Source: Bacteroidaceae bacterium
GTDB taxonomy: Bacteria; Bacteroidota; Bacteroidia; Bacteroidales; Bacteroidaceae
Direction: 5' to 3'
Length of the DNA stretch: 64,000 nt
Assembly (NCBI GenBank): GCA_017381015.1
Contig: JAFOCV010000038.1
Span: forward strand, 25,062 to 89,061
Below, piece after piece: positions 9,802 to 19,389 of this stretch; position 1 is the first letter of the stretch, and each line of letters begins with the position of its first letter. The position numbers were made by a program, and so were the translations under genes. Below the pieces are notes generated by a model. It was not told the DNA's origin, did not search any database, and saw only the letters and a list, made by a program, of their open reading frames with translations.

Positions 9802-11516
9802 AACTATTCAAGAACATAGTATATATATTATTCACATGCGTCTTCGTTGCATGTGATATTAAGGATGATATACCTTATCCCATTGTACATGGCCAGATTA
9901 CTGAATTCCAGGTAGAAGGCCAGTGCGGTGCCGATGGTAGTGATAATATTACCACTACTATTGACAAGGAAAAGCGTACCATTACGCTTTATGTGTCAGA
10001 CACGGTTAATCTGTCTAAGTTGCGTGTAACTAAGATAGCTCTTTCTGGAATAACATACAATCCTGATGTAAACTATACCGATGTACCTGCTATATATCCA
10101 GATTCTGCATCATGCCTACATTATAAGAGATTCCCAAAGCATGCTTTCTCTTCAACAGAGGATGCAGATGACACACGCGTCAATTTCTCTCATCCTGTAA
10201 GATTTATCGTTCGCACCTATCAGGATTATCATTGGACAGTTGAGGTCAAGCAGATTGTCGTACGTGAGATAGAGGTGGAGAATCAGGTTGGTAAGGCAGT
10301 GATTGACCCACATACCTGCAATGCTATTGTGTATGTTAGTCAGACACAGAGTCTGAAAAAGCTCAAGGTTCTTAAGTTTTCCCTTGGAGGACAGCATGGT
10401 ATCGTTTCTCCAGACCCTACCAAGGAGCAATATTCTGATTTCTACAATGTTCGCCAATTTGTTGTACGTACAGGTTGGGGACAGAAGGATATGTGGAATG
10501 TAGCAGTTTATCAGACCGAGCAGGCTATAGAAACTACAGCCAAAGCATTTGCACGAAATCATAGTATCACTATATCAGGTGACAAGGCTAATGGCTCTGT
10601 ACCCCAGATAGAGTATAAGGAAGCTTCCAGCAGTGTATGGCATACCGTTAGTTCATCTAACGTTACCCTAACGACCACAACATATACTTCTACCATCAAT
10701 GGTTTGAAGCCAGCAACAAAGTACAATTATCGCGTAACAGCTGGCGAGTCAGCCACTGCAGAGCAGGAAATATCTACCGTGGCTATTCAGGAATTGCCCA
10801 ACGCAAGTTTCGATGATTGGTCTACTGATGCCTCCAATCCTAAATTGTTCTGCCCCTGGGCACAAGGTGGTACCTCTTTTTGGGATACCGGTAACCGAGG
10901 AGCAACTTCAGTAGGTAATAGTAACTCTGTACCTACAAGCGAGACAAGTACTGGTAGTGGCAAGGCAGCTTTCCTCGAATCCAAATTCATTGTCATTAAG
11001 TTTGCCGCGGGTAATATCTTTACCGGAACTTACCTTAAGACAGATGGCACTAATGGTATTCTTGGCTTCGGTCGTCCATTCGTTTCCTTCCCCAAGCAAT
11101 TGTCATTTGACTATAAGTACACTTCAAAGACTATTGATAGAGTAGGTGATACTGCCTATAATTACCTCAAGGGTCGTGCTGATAGTTGCAGTGTCTACAT
11201 TGCATTGTGGCATGTTCCAGAGGACGAACTACAGGAATATCAGGGAGAGAAATACCCCTTGATTATCCGTACTAAGCCAGGTGTAGAGCAGAGCCTCTTT
11301 TCTCCCAACGACCCACGTGTCATAGCCTATGGTCAGTTTGCAAGTGGAAAGACAGTGACAGATTGGCAATCCAAGACGATAGACATAGAATACTACAACA
11401 AGGAAAAGACTCCCACACACATCCTCATCGTAGCTTCTTCCAGCAAATATGGCGATTTCTTCACTGGTGGAGTTGGAAGCACTCTTGTTATAGACAATAT
11501 GAAACTTATCTACTAA
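9798..11516 (+). CDS. PCMD-domain lipoprotein (operon gene 5)
   Basis: A 572-residue lipoprotein with lipobox Cys19 (FVACD). It has no DUF4493 domain. The N-terminal half holds two related beta modules (about 30-150 and 150-240), each with a VSxTxxLxKLxVxK strand and a closing W-x-V-x-V-x-Q strand. A fibronectin III-like segment (NGLKPATKYNYRVTAGE) and a C-terminal PCMD domain (about 330-572; THILIVASSSKYGDFF near the end) follow. The tail is clearly homologous to that of gene 3. There is a 4-bp ATGA overlap with the barrel gene upstream, suggesting coupled expression. Confidence 0.83.
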   Translation: MKLFKNIVYILFTCVFVACDIKDDIPYPIVHGQITEFQVEGQCGADGSDNITTTIDKEKRTITLYVSDTVNLSKLRVTKIALSGITYNPDVNYTDVPAIYPDSASCLHYKRFPKHAFSSTEDADDTRVNFSHPVRFIVRTYQDYHWTVEVKQIVVREIEVENQVGKAVIDPHTCNAIVYVSQTQSLKKLKVLKFSLGGQHGIVSPDPTKEQYSDFYNVRQFVVRTGWGQKDMWNVAVYQTEQAIETTAKAFARNHSITISGDKANGSVPQIEYKEASSSVWHTVSSSNVTLTTTTYTSTINGLKPATKYNYRVTAGESATAEQEISTVAIQELPNASFDDWSTDASNPKLFCPWAQGGTSFWDTGNRGATSVGNSNSVPTSETSTGSGKAAFLESKFIVIKFAAGNIFTGTYLKTDGTNGILGFGRPFVSFPKQLSFDYKYTSKTIDRVGDTAYNYLKGRADSCSVYIALWHVPEDELQEYQGEKYPLIIRTKPGVEQSLFSPNDPRVIAYGQFASGKTVTDWQSKTIDIEYYNKEKTPTHILIVASSSKYGDFFTGGVGSTLVIDNMKLIY

Positions 11517-11520
11517 GGAA

Positions 11521-13302
11521 ATGAGATTATTCAAAGCTAATATATTATCATTCATCGTTGTATCTGCGGTGCTGGCATTGTTTTCTGCTTGTGCGGAAGA
11601 ACAATTGGAGTTGCCCACTGGCAGACTGCAATTGACTATTGGTCAAGTGTCTTCTGACCTCAGGTCACGTGCAGTTCCTGCAGCATTGCCAGACCCAGTT
11701 ATAGCAGATTTTAACATCAAGCTTCAGCGAAAGGGTAGTGATATTGTGGCATACAATGGAAAATATGCCGAGAGCATCGAAGCCAGAGTAGGACAGTATG
11801 ATGTTACAGCATCTTATGGTGATAATGCTGTCATTGCTAAGGATGCACCATATTATCGTGGAACAGCAGAGGTGGAAATCAAGAAAGACGAATCTACCTC
11901 GGCTACTATCAGTTGTGCTGTAGCCAATGCATTGGTGTCTGTTAAATTTGGAGCTGATGAAGAAGAAAGAGCACGCTTTGAACGTTTCTATACTGACTAT
12001 GGTATATTGGTGCATAATGCAAACAATGCTCTTTCCATTGGCAAGGACGAGACAGCTACAAGTATATATTTCCCTGCGGGTTCATCACCCGAAATTGTCT
12101 TTTATGGAACATTGAAGACCGATGGAGGACGTACAGTGTCGATGAAATTGTCACACAGCGACCTACCTGCTGTTTTCGAGGCAGCTGACCATGCCATTCT
12201 GACTATTACTTTGCCCGACCCAGAGAGTGCTTTGGTTGTTAATATCAGCAAGGTTCAGTTGCAGGAAGCGCGTTTGGACGAAACTATACCCTTGTCATGG
12301 TTGCCAGTACCTCAAGTGACAGCTGAGCACAACTTTGGTACTAGTAACATGTTGGCAGGTACCGACTTGAAATTCTCCAATGCATATCCCGAAATGACAT
12401 GGGAGGCACGAGTGTCAGACGCAGACGGTGATACTGTCAGAACAATCGTTGGTACAGGTGCTCTCGTTTCCAGCTACAAGTCTTCACAGGATTGGCCTTA
12501 TCTGTCACCTGGCAAGTACAAGGCAACATTCTTTTTACATACCGATGGTGAGGTAGCCAAGGTTAGTAGTCGCGAGTTTATGATTCCCGAACCCAAACTG
12601 GCTATTACATTCGGAGGATATACTTCACACAGCTTGTATGAAGAGGGTGATATTGAGGCTGCCAACAGAGCAAATGGCTTTACACTCTACGAACCAATGC
12701 TAAGCGTAAACATCTCTCCCACACTGATAGACATGGAAAAGTATGACTATCATATGGAATACACATTTGATGGCGAAATAACCGAGTCGGAGAGCAATTA
12801 CGTGACCCTTTCCAACATGGAACTGGATGCACGTCTGGAGTTATACGAACTATCTGCCGATATAACCTTTGATGGCCTCCGCATACAGTCCAGCAAGAAG
12901 TTCCGCATCACTGGTATTCCTTTCCTTTTCGAACCTCCTACCACAGCTACGTGGGAGAAGAATGGTAATGTCGTAGATGGGAACGGTTATGCCCGCTTTG
13001 GTCACATGAGTGATGGTGCGCAAACGTTTACATATAAAAAACTAGCCATCCCAGCTGGTATAAACCTCGCTCTGGACTATAAGTTTATGGTAACCGGTGA
13101 CGTTAAGAATACCTTTACCATCTCCGCTGGTGAACAGCAATTGGTTAGCGAGTCCGCTTCGGGATGGAATGAAAAAGAACGTGAAGGAACGGAACCTTTT
13201 ACATCATCTTCAGCTACTACGTACATTCGTTGTAGGAATAGTTATGGTGCAGGTCTCAGCTACACTGACTTATATAGAGTGGGTATAAAGTACCGTCAAT
13301 AA
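11521..13302 (+). CDS. DUF4493-family lipoprotein with long C-terminal module (operon gene 6)
   Basis: A 593-residue lipoprotein (lipobox near Cys24). The DUF4493 domain spans about 30-255 and includes RSRAV (Arg48/Arg50) and an ATISCAVANALVSVKFG strand. A C-terminal region of about 330 residues begins VTAEHNFGTSNMLAGTD and contains a WPYLSPGKYKATF strand, an ITGIPFLFEPPTTATW boundary and a terminal beta domain. The same region is attached to a fimbrillin-like N-terminus in gene 9, so the two are recombined modules. Function is unknown. It starts 4 bp after gene 5 stops. Confidence 0.82.
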   Translation: MRLFKANILSFIVVSAVLALFSACAEEQLELPTGRLQLTIGQVSSDLRSRAVPAALPDPVIADFNIKLQRKGSDIVAYNGKYAESIEARVGQYDVTASYGDNAVIAKDAPYYRGTAEVEIKKDESTSATISCAVANALVSVKFGADEEERARFERFYTDYGILVHNANNALSIGKDETATSIYFPAGSSPEIVFYGTLKTDGGRTVSMKLSHSDLPAVFEAADHAILTITLPDPESALVVNISKVQLQEARLDETIPLSWLPVPQVTAEHNFGTSNMLAGTDLKFSNAYPEMTWEARVSDADGDTVRTIVGTGALVSSYKSSQDWPYLSPGKYKATFFLHTDGEVAKVSSREFMIPEPKLAITFGGYTSHSLYEEGDIEAANRANGFTLYEPMLSVNISPTLIDMEKYDYHMEYTFDGEITESESNYVTLSNMELDARLELYELSADITFDGLRIQSSKKFRITGIPFLFEPPTTATWEKNGNVVDGNGYARFGHMSDGAQTFTYKKLAIPAGINLALDYKFMVTGDVKNTFTISAGEQQLVSESASGWNEKEREGTEPFTSSSATTYIRCRNSYGAGLSYTDLYRVGIKYRQ

Positions 13303-13324
13303 TTATTATCAGATTGAAATTGTA

Positions 13325-14044
13325 ATGAAACGTAACATTATACATATACTATTGTCATTGCTTGCATTTGTATCTTGTACCTCTGAGCAGGTAGAGCCTA
13401 CTCATGCAAGTGCTAGCTTACATCTGGAAGGCCTTTCCAGAGCGGGTGCCGCATCTCCTATGGCAATAGATGAAGATTTGGCAGTCGTGGTCTATGATAG
13501 TGATGGCAAAAAGTATGCTGATTACCCTGCCGGAACTATCCCTCGCAAGATTATTCTCCAGCCTGGAGCATTTACGTTGCACGTATATACTCAGAATCAG
13601 GAAACATGGACCACTGCCAATAATGGTTTGGGAGAGGCCTGCTATTATGGCACAGCTCAGGTGGAAATGGAGCACGATGCAGTTACATATCTTAATATGC
13701 AGGTCCCAATGGTCAATTATGCTGTTACGCTCACATTGCCCCCTCTTTTCAATGAGTTGTTCAAGTCTCATTCGCTCAATCTTACCTCTAATTCTCGCAC
13801 TGTAAAGATTCAGGAAGGACAGAAAGCATATTTTGATGCAGCCAATGGAGGATTTACTTACAAACTAGAGGCAACAAATACTGACAACAATACCCATTCC
13901 TCCTCGTCTATTAATTACAAGACTGTGGAGAATGGCAAGCTATACAATCTAACATACTATTACGGCACAGATGCCAACTCTGGTGGCTTGGATATCGAGA
14001 TAACAGACAATATGGAGACTGAAGACGAGGTAGCTCCTCTCTAG
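13325..14044 (+). CDS. DUF4493-family lipoprotein (operon gene 7)
   Basis: This single-domain lipoprotein has 239 residues and lipobox Cys18 (FVSCTS). It shows the family pattern: an ASLHLEGLSRA strand with Arg39, then IILQPGAFTLHVYTQ, GEACYYGTAQVEMEH and MVNYAVTLTLP. The C-terminus is acidic. The Arg comes earlier than in its neighbours because the spacer after the lipidated Cys is shorter. Function is unknown. Confidence 0.8.
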   Translation: MKRNIIHILLSLLAFVSCTSEQVEPTHASASLHLEGLSRAGAASPMAIDEDLAVVVYDSDGKKYADYPAGTIPRKIILQPGAFTLHVYTQNQETWTTANNGLGEACYYGTAQVEMEHDAVTYLNMQVPMVNYAVTLTLPPLFNELFKSHSLNLTSNSRTVKIQEGQKAYFDAANGGFTYKLEATNTDNNTHSSSSINYKTVENGKLYNLTYYYGTDANSGGLDIEITDNMETEDEVAPL

Positions 14045-14104
14045 TAGCCACTCCGTTTCTATCCGTACCAAAATCTAGTCAAGCTAGAATCAAACGATAC
14101 AAAG

Positions 14105-14992
14105 ATGCGATACACACTCAAGTATATATGCCTATTGCTACTATCCATTGCGGTTGCTTCATGCCATAATTTGGATGATATCCAGACAGAGCAGGAAGTT
14201 ACTACCGAGTATGGTAGTATAGAAGTCGGTTTCACAGGCAATACTCGTGCTACTACTACGGTGATTTCTCCCGAGGAGGCAAAGAATTTCTTGATTACCG
14301 TAACTCAGGGCGACAATATTGTTCGTGGTCCCCAAACATTGGGAACCATGAATATGCGCTTCCCCGTGGGTCAGGGCTACAAGGTCTATGCCGAAAGCTG
14401 TAGCGAAGCTGATGCCGAATCAGGAAACAACTTCTGGGGCAAAAAGCGTTTTACTGGTGAGTCCATCGAGTTTGGTATCAACAAGGGCGAGACCACCAAG
14501 GCCAGTGTAGGTATGAGTGTTTGCAATGCTGCCATCTGCGTAGTTATTGACAAGTCAATGATTAATTATTTCAAACTTTCCTGTTCCGTATCTGTATCCG
14601 AGGGAGACCGAAATCTAGAGTGGACTTATGCCAATGCCGGCACCTCCATTGATGGCAATGTGTCAGAAGGTCAGATAGCATATTTCAATATAGACGAAAC
14701 TGGTTCTCGCACCATACATTATAGCATCAAAGCCAGTGCGCAGGGCAATATTACCGATGTTGAGGGTACTCTCACTCTTACTCCTGCCAAGATGTCCAGA
14801 CTCCGTTTGCACAAGGAATCGGGTAGTTATGCTCTCACCATATCTGTCAGTCAGGAAGACCTTTTCGTTAATGCCAACGAAACATTTACCCCCGATGATG
14901 TCATCACAGATGATGGAGCCACAGATATTGTTGGTGGCAACGAGGATTTTGGTTCCAATAATGGTGGAGTAGATTACGACCAATACAATTAA
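14105..14992 (+). CDS. DUF4493-family lipoprotein (operon gene 8)
   Basis: A 295-residue lipoprotein with lipobox Cys20 (IAVASC). It has NTRAT at Arg48, an FPVGQGYKVYAESCSEADAES motif instead of the usual GxYTVxA strand, and a CNAAICVVIDKS strand. The YxVxAESCS..DAES motif is shared with gene 15 (22417-23154) and more loosely with gene 10, marking a subfamily with an extra cysteine. The C-terminus is a Gly/Asn/Asp-rich tail of about 30 residues. Function is unknown. Confidence 0.8.
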   Translation: MRYTLKYICLLLLSIAVASCHNLDDIQTEQEVTTEYGSIEVGFTGNTRATTTVISPEEAKNFLITVTQGDNIVRGPQTLGTMNMRFPVGQGYKVYAESCSEADAESGNNFWGKKRFTGESIEFGINKGETTKASVGMSVCNAAICVVIDKSMINYFKLSCSVSVSEGDRNLEWTYANAGTSIDGNVSEGQIAYFNIDETGSRTIHYSIKASAQGNITDVEGTLTLTPAKMSRLRLHKESGSYALTISVSQEDLFVNANETFTPDDVITDDGATDIVGGNEDFGSNNGGVDYDQYN

Positions 14993-15040
14993 TAATGAAC
15001 ACCCCATTAATGTTCAATGATTAAAGACGAACATAATAAG

Positions 15041-16900
15041 ATGAGCAAAATACTAAACATAGTCATCTCTCTCTGCATAGTGCTCTTTGCATCGTGTCAG
15101 ACAGAGGAACTGCACCCCACTCCGGCTACAGCAGTCTCTTTAGAGATTGTTACCAGCACAGAGCATACCACTCGTACTTCGTTGCACGAGAATGGCAAGT
15201 CCGTTGTATGGACCAACGGCGATGCCATTGCAGTGTATGACCTTCTTAGTGACAAGCGCCAGTTTACAGCACAGGTAGATGCAGGTACTACTCGTTTCAA
15301 GGGTTTTATTACTCCCAAGAACAGTATCTTCTGTGCAGTATATCCCTATGACCTGGCTGCAAATACAGCACAAAGTCTCAGTGCTCTGTCAATAACTTTA
15401 CCCTCCGAACAGACAGCAGTAAAAGACGGTTTTGCTTCAGGCTTGAATCTCTCCGTTGCCAAGGGACAACGCAATATAGATGGCAGTCCCTCGCAGGTAC
15501 AGTTCCGTAACGTTTGTCAGTTGTTCAAGTTGCAGATTCCATCTTATATAGATAATCGTATAGCCAGGATTGTTCTCTCTGCACAGCAGGACATAGCAGG
15601 CCCACTAACAGTAAATCATTCTTCCGAAACACCTGTTGTTTCTGTAGCAGAGCAGGGTGGAGCAAAATCAGTGACTCTGTTGCCTCCGTTGGCTAACAAT
15701 GCTTTCGCTCAGGGTACATATTATTTTGTATTGGCTCCCGTGCAAATCAATGGCTTTACTCTCACTCTCACTGATGTCAATGGCAAGACATACTCTCAGC
15801 ACAGTAGCAGTACCATTGGTGGACAGAGAGGCATGATATATACGTTGGGCAATCTTGACCTGATTGAAGTACCTTCTGTTACTTCTGCTCACGTGTATTC
15901 TTCTGGCGTTTTGCAGGGAACAGATGTCACACTCACTCCTCCTGTATCAGACAAGGCATGGAGCGCTACCATCAAGAATGCTCAGGGCACCATTGTACGT
16001 ACCATTGCATCTGCTACAGGTACACTCAAGTCCGAGCACACGGATGCCAATTGGCCCTATCTCCCCAAGGGTACATATACCGTAAATTATACCTTCACAA
16101 CGGCTAATGGCAAGCAGATGCAGGGTTCTACCAGTTTTAATGTTACAGAGAATCCTACCTTTGGTGTCAGCCAGGCTGCTGCTAGCTCGTATACATACTA
16201 CGTAGGTGACGGAGTGGAGAAGAACGTCAATCGTGCCAATGCCACAGAGGCATTCACCGTTACCGATATCCATACTTCGGTTACTGGTATATCTGCAAAG
16301 ATTCTGGACAATAGCAATTATGCAGTATCTTATACCAATGGTTTCAGTGGCAGTGTTACATCCTCTAGCAATAGCAAGGCTAGTTACGCCAATATCAAGT
16401 ACAATGCAATGGGTTCGTACACTCTTGCTGCTACCGCCACATTTGATGGTGAAACCAAGAGTGGTAGCAAAACGGTGCATATCACCGGTCTACCATATAC
16501 CGCCAAACCACCTACAGATGCAGAGTGGGATGGTAAGGCTAATAACTGGACATATAGCAAGAACGACCATCAGGGTGTCAGATTGTATGACCAGCAGATA
16601 TCCAAATCGTTCAATATTCCAGCCAACGTTGATGTCAATGTGAAACAGGATGTGGATGTACACACTTCCACAGTAGGAACTACTTATACTCTATATGCTG
16701 GAGGAACATCCATCTTTAGTCTTGAGGCCGGTGGTAAGGTTGCAAGTGAAAACTGCCACGAGGACCAGGGGACATACCCAGGCACACTTACCGTTGCTAA
16801 TCCCAGTGTGGCATGTAATAACAGTTATGGTAATGCCCCATTCTTTGAGACATATGGAACCCACCTCCTAATACGCGAAATTACCGTAAGATACAGATAA
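15041..16900 (+). CDS. Fimbrillin-like (Mfa-like) lipoprotein with shared C-terminal module (operon gene 9)
   Basis: I place the start at the ATG at 15041 because MSKILNIVISLCIVLFASC is an ideal lipoprotein signal; an in-frame ATG at 15017 would add eight polar residues. The N-terminal half matches fimbrillin-like proteins: HTTRTSLHENG (Arg about 45), a VVWTNGDAIAVYD strand, a YPYD motif and a VQFRNVCQLFKLQIP strand. These families include type V pilin and anchor proteins. The C-terminal 330 residues are homologous to the tail of gene 6 (WPYLPKGTYTVNYTF; HITGLPYTAKPPTDAEW). It is the one clear fimbrillin homologue in the operon. Confidence 0.83.
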   Translation: MSKILNIVISLCIVLFASCQTEELHPTPATAVSLEIVTSTEHTTRTSLHENGKSVVWTNGDAIAVYDLLSDKRQFTAQVDAGTTRFKGFITPKNSIFCAVYPYDLAANTAQSLSALSITLPSEQTAVKDGFASGLNLSVAKGQRNIDGSPSQVQFRNVCQLFKLQIPSYIDNRIARIVLSAQQDIAGPLTVNHSSETPVVSVAEQGGAKSVTLLPPLANNAFAQGTYYFVLAPVQINGFTLTLTDVNGKTYSQHSSSTIGGQRGMIYTLGNLDLIEVPSVTSAHVYSSGVLQGTDVTLTPPVSDKAWSATIKNAQGTIVRTIASATGTLKSEHTDANWPYLPKGTYTVNYTFTTANGKQMQGSTSFNVTENPTFGVSQAAASSYTYYVGDGVEKNVNRANATEAFTVTDIHTSVTGISAKILDNSNYAVSYTNGFSGSVTSSSNSKASYANIKYNAMGSYTLAATATFDGETKSGSKTVHITGLPYTAKPPTDAEWDGKANNWTYSKNDHQGVRLYDQQISKSFNIPANVDVNVKQDVDVHTSTVGTTYTLYAGGTSIFSLEAGGKVASENCHEDQGTYPGTLTVANPSVACNNSYGNAPFFETYGTHLLIREITVRYR

Positions 16901-16901
16901 C

Positions 16902-17675
16902 ATGATGAAGAAGATATCATATATAATAATATCGTTGGCGGTATTCCTTTGCAGTTGCAGTAGCGATACTCCTATGCCAGAGCAGAGTAAGGGCGAGGGT
17001 CGTTTCCTCCTCTCTATTCTGACCTCTAGCGTGACTACCGAGGATATTACACGCTCCACAACATTCAACTTTGATGTAGATACCTTCAAGGTTAGTGTCT
17101 TCGATGCCAAGGGCTTGGAGTTGATATCGCGCCATCAGGCGGACCAGTTGTCAGATGTAGAGAGAACACTCCCTGTGGCAGAAGATTATCGCGTCGATGT
17201 GGAGGACTGCTCTGCACTTGAGGCAGTGACAGCAAACAAAGCATGGGGAATGCCCAGATTTGCTGCTAGTACTACTTTTGATATTATCAAGGATGAGACT
17301 ACATCTCTTGAGATGGTGTGCACCATGGTAAATGCAGGTTTGAAGATTATCTTTGATAAGTCATTCACGCAAAAGTTCACTACCTATGCTGCTACCATAC
17401 AGGACTCTCGCAACATAGTATTCAAGGCAGAAGAAAAAAGGGTGGCATACTATAATCAGGAACAGCCGTCAGGCACCATCCCCGTTCGCTTTACTGGAGC
17501 TGCCGAGGGCTGGTTTGGCGACCGCATAGACCAAACAAGGGATATCACCCTAACAAAGGGCAAGATAACCAATCTCACAGTAAGATATAATGATGGTACA
17601 GATGGAGAAGCGGGTATCAGTTTCACCACTGATTTCGAAATGACCGAAACCAGCCAAGACGTATTTGTTCAATAA
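16902..17675 (+). CDS. DUF4493-family lipoprotein (operon gene 10)
   Basis: A 257-residue lipoprotein; the start may be either of two adjacent ATGs. The lipobox is FLCSC (Cys19, first ATG). The site is ITRST (Arg51), with Ser instead of Ala after Arg. A YRVDVEDCSALEA strand resembles the AESCS motif of genes 8 and 15, and a CTMVNAGLKIIFDKSF strand follows. It starts one base after the stop of gene 9, so translation is probably coupled. Function is unknown. Confidence 0.79.
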   Translation: MMKKISYIIISLAVFLCSCSSDTPMPEQSKGEGRFLLSILTSSVTTEDITRSTTFNFDVDTFKVSVFDAKGLELISRHQADQLSDVERTLPVAEDYRVDVEDCSALEAVTANKAWGMPRFAASTTFDIIKDETTSLEMVCTMVNAGLKIIFDKSFTQKFTTYAATIQDSRNIVFKAEEKRVAYYNQEQPSGTIPVRFTGAAEGWFGDRIDQTRDITLTKGKITNLTVRYNDGTDGEAGISFTTDFEMTETSQDVFVQ

Positions 17676-17723
17676 AGATAGGAAATATATTATTAACGAA
17701 ATAAACAATAAAATTTTATAACA

Positions 17724-18512
17724 ATGAAAAAGACATTCCTATTTGCTGCCCTTGCAGCACTCAGCATGGTATCATGTACAAACAATGAACTCCCCGAAGC
17801 AGAAGTAGGCTACGGATATATTAACTTGAATGTAAGTAATGATGTGGCAGTGACTACTAGAGCTGGTGAAGGTGAGGTCTCTGGTGAAACTACTCCTTCT
17901 TGGATAATCTCAGCAACTAAGAATGGTTCTCCCTATGCTAGTAGTATTATAAATGGCAATAATGTAGTTCCTGCAGGTGATTACGTAATTAGCGTAAAGA
18001 GTCATGGCGATGAAGCCACAGCTAATGTAAAAAATACATGGGGTGAGCCATATTATGAGGGTAATTCAGGAACAACTGCAATAAAAGTCACTGCAGGTTC
18101 TCAACAAAATGTTACAATTGCTTGTGGTAAACCACAGAATACAAAGGTTACAGGTCAGTTTAATTTGACTACAGATTTTAAAAATTGTGTTTTGACTCTA
18201 GACCCTACAGATAGAAATCTTCAAATTATAAAGAACGAATCAGATAATTCAACCTCAACCAATGCATCAGCATTTTTCTCAGCAGGTGAGGTAAAGTTTA
18301 ATTTCTCTTATACTTATGGTAATGAGTCAAAAACTCTAGATGGTAAAACTATCACTACAACTGCAGGTCATGAACACATAATTAGGATTTCTTCAAATGA
18401 CAATGGTAAGATAACTTTGAGTATTACCACAGCCGGATTTGATGATGGTGATGATTTAGACTTTACTTTTGATGCCGCTACGGGCAATGTCGTAAATGGT
18501 GGTGAAGAATAA
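17724..18512 (+). CDS. DUF4493-family lipoprotein (operon gene 11)
   Basis: A 262-residue lipoprotein, lipobox Cys18 (SMVSCTN), TTRAG at Arg46. Further landmarks are VPAGDYVISVKSHGD, GEPYYEGNSGTTAIKV and CGKPQNTKVTGQF. It is most similar to gene 12, which follows 16 bp later and shares the G-KP-NxKVT strand, so the two look like a tandem duplication that has diverged. Function is unknown. Confidence 0.8.
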   Translation: MKKTFLFAALAALSMVSCTNNELPEAEVGYGYINLNVSNDVAVTTRAGEGEVSGETTPSWIISATKNGSPYASSIINGNNVVPAGDYVISVKSHGDEATANVKNTWGEPYYEGNSGTTAIKVTAGSQQNVTIACGKPQNTKVTGQFNLTTDFKNCVLTLDPTDRNLQIIKNESDNSTSTNASAFFSAGEVKFNFSYTYGNESKTLDGKTITTTAGHEHIIRISSNDNGKITLSITTAGFDDGDDLDFTFDAATGNVVNGGEE

Positions 18513-18528
18513 TCTGGAAACTAACTAA

Positions 18529-19269
18529 ATGCAACTAAGAACAAATATCATACGTAATATTCTTGTGCTTGCTCTTGTAATAGGAGCGTGTACAAGTTGT
18601 GATAATGACTTTATGCAGGTGGAGGCTCCCAAGACTACGGGAGTCCTCCGCTTACAGATGTCATCTAATCAGCATTATATAGATATTGAGACTAGAGCCA
18701 GCGAACCATTGGCTAATTGGGATGGGTATACCATTACTTTAAAGCAAGGAGACAAGGATGTTGACGCAACATTTAATAATGGTGTAGCTATTCTAGAAGC
18801 TGGTACATATACTCTTTCAGTGACAAACGAGTCAGAGCAATATACAGCCTATTCAGGTCCTATATATTCTGGTTCTACGGATGTTACAATAGAGGCAGGC
18901 GAACAGAAAGATGTAACTCTTGACTTGGGCAAGCCCAAGAATGCGAAGGTTACTTTGTCGCTGTCCGAGTCCGAAGATTTTTTAGCAAAGTATGACCTAT
19001 CCTCAATGACTCTAACAGACGGAAGCGTTACATCCTCATTGACTCCCTCTAATACAACGGCATACTTTCCCGTCACAGAAATTCCTTTAACCTACACCCT
19101 GGTGGCAAATGCTAAGGCTGAAAGTTATGTACAGGATATAACCTCTGCTACTGGTACAATAACCATATCGGCAGGAACGCATACGCCAATAACTCTAAAG
19201 ATAAATCCCATAGACCCTAATCTGATAATAATAGGGACGGATACAGAATACGATGGAGAGTTCCAGTAA
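18529..19269 (+). CDS. DUF4493-family lipoprotein (operon gene 12)
   Basis: A 246-residue lipoprotein whose signal peptide ends at Cys21 or Cys24 (GACTSC). The site is IETRAS (Arg56). It keeps LEAGTYTLSVTNESE and DLGKPKNAKVTLSLSE, close to gene 11. The reading frame has no further stop between its TAA (19267-19269) and the ATG of the next gene at 19390, because the intervening CTAG array is stop-free in this frame. Function is unknown. Confidence 0.79.
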   Translation: MQLRTNIIRNILVLALVIGACTSCDNDFMQVEAPKTTGVLRLQMSSNQHYIDIETRASEPLANWDGYTITLKQGDKDVDATFNNGVAILEAGTYTLSVTNESEQYTAYSGPIYSGSTDVTIEAGEQKDVTLDLGKPKNAKVTLSLSESEDFLAKYDLSSMTLTDGSVTSSLTPSNTTAYFPVTEIPLTYTLVANAKAESYVQDITSATGTITISAGTHTPITLKINPIDPNLIIIGTDTEYDGEFQ

Positions 19270-19287
19270 AAGGGGATTATAATCAGG

Positions 19288-19363
19288 CTAGTACTTCTAG
19301 TATTTCTAGAAATTCTAGTCTTTCTAGATATTCTAGTCAATCTAGTCTTTCTAGACTTTCTAA
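19288..19363. repeat. CTAG array with exact 9-bp period
   Basis: CTAG occurs at 19288, 19297, 19306, 19315, 19324, 19333, 19342 and 19351, followed by CTAA at 19360: nine units with no slippage, consensus about CTAGTNTTT. The five bases between CTAGs vary in nearly every unit while CTAG is fixed. It fills most of the 120-bp gap before the four-helix-bundle gene. Confidence 0.95.
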
Positions 19364-19389
19364 CAACATCTATAACAAATAATAAAAAA

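Noticed and set aside
15947-16480. A 177-codon frame opposite the fimbrillin-like gene
   Set aside because: It is a shadow of a well-supported gene, without signal, start context or family features. The same holds for the other long antisense frames, for example 33297-34073 opposite tsf and 57821-58921 opposite mrdA.
19270-19389. N-terminal extension of the four-helix-bundle protein through the array
   Set aside because: The frame is open but has no ATG, GTG or TTG start, and the encoded Leu-rich peptide is only a reading of the repeat.
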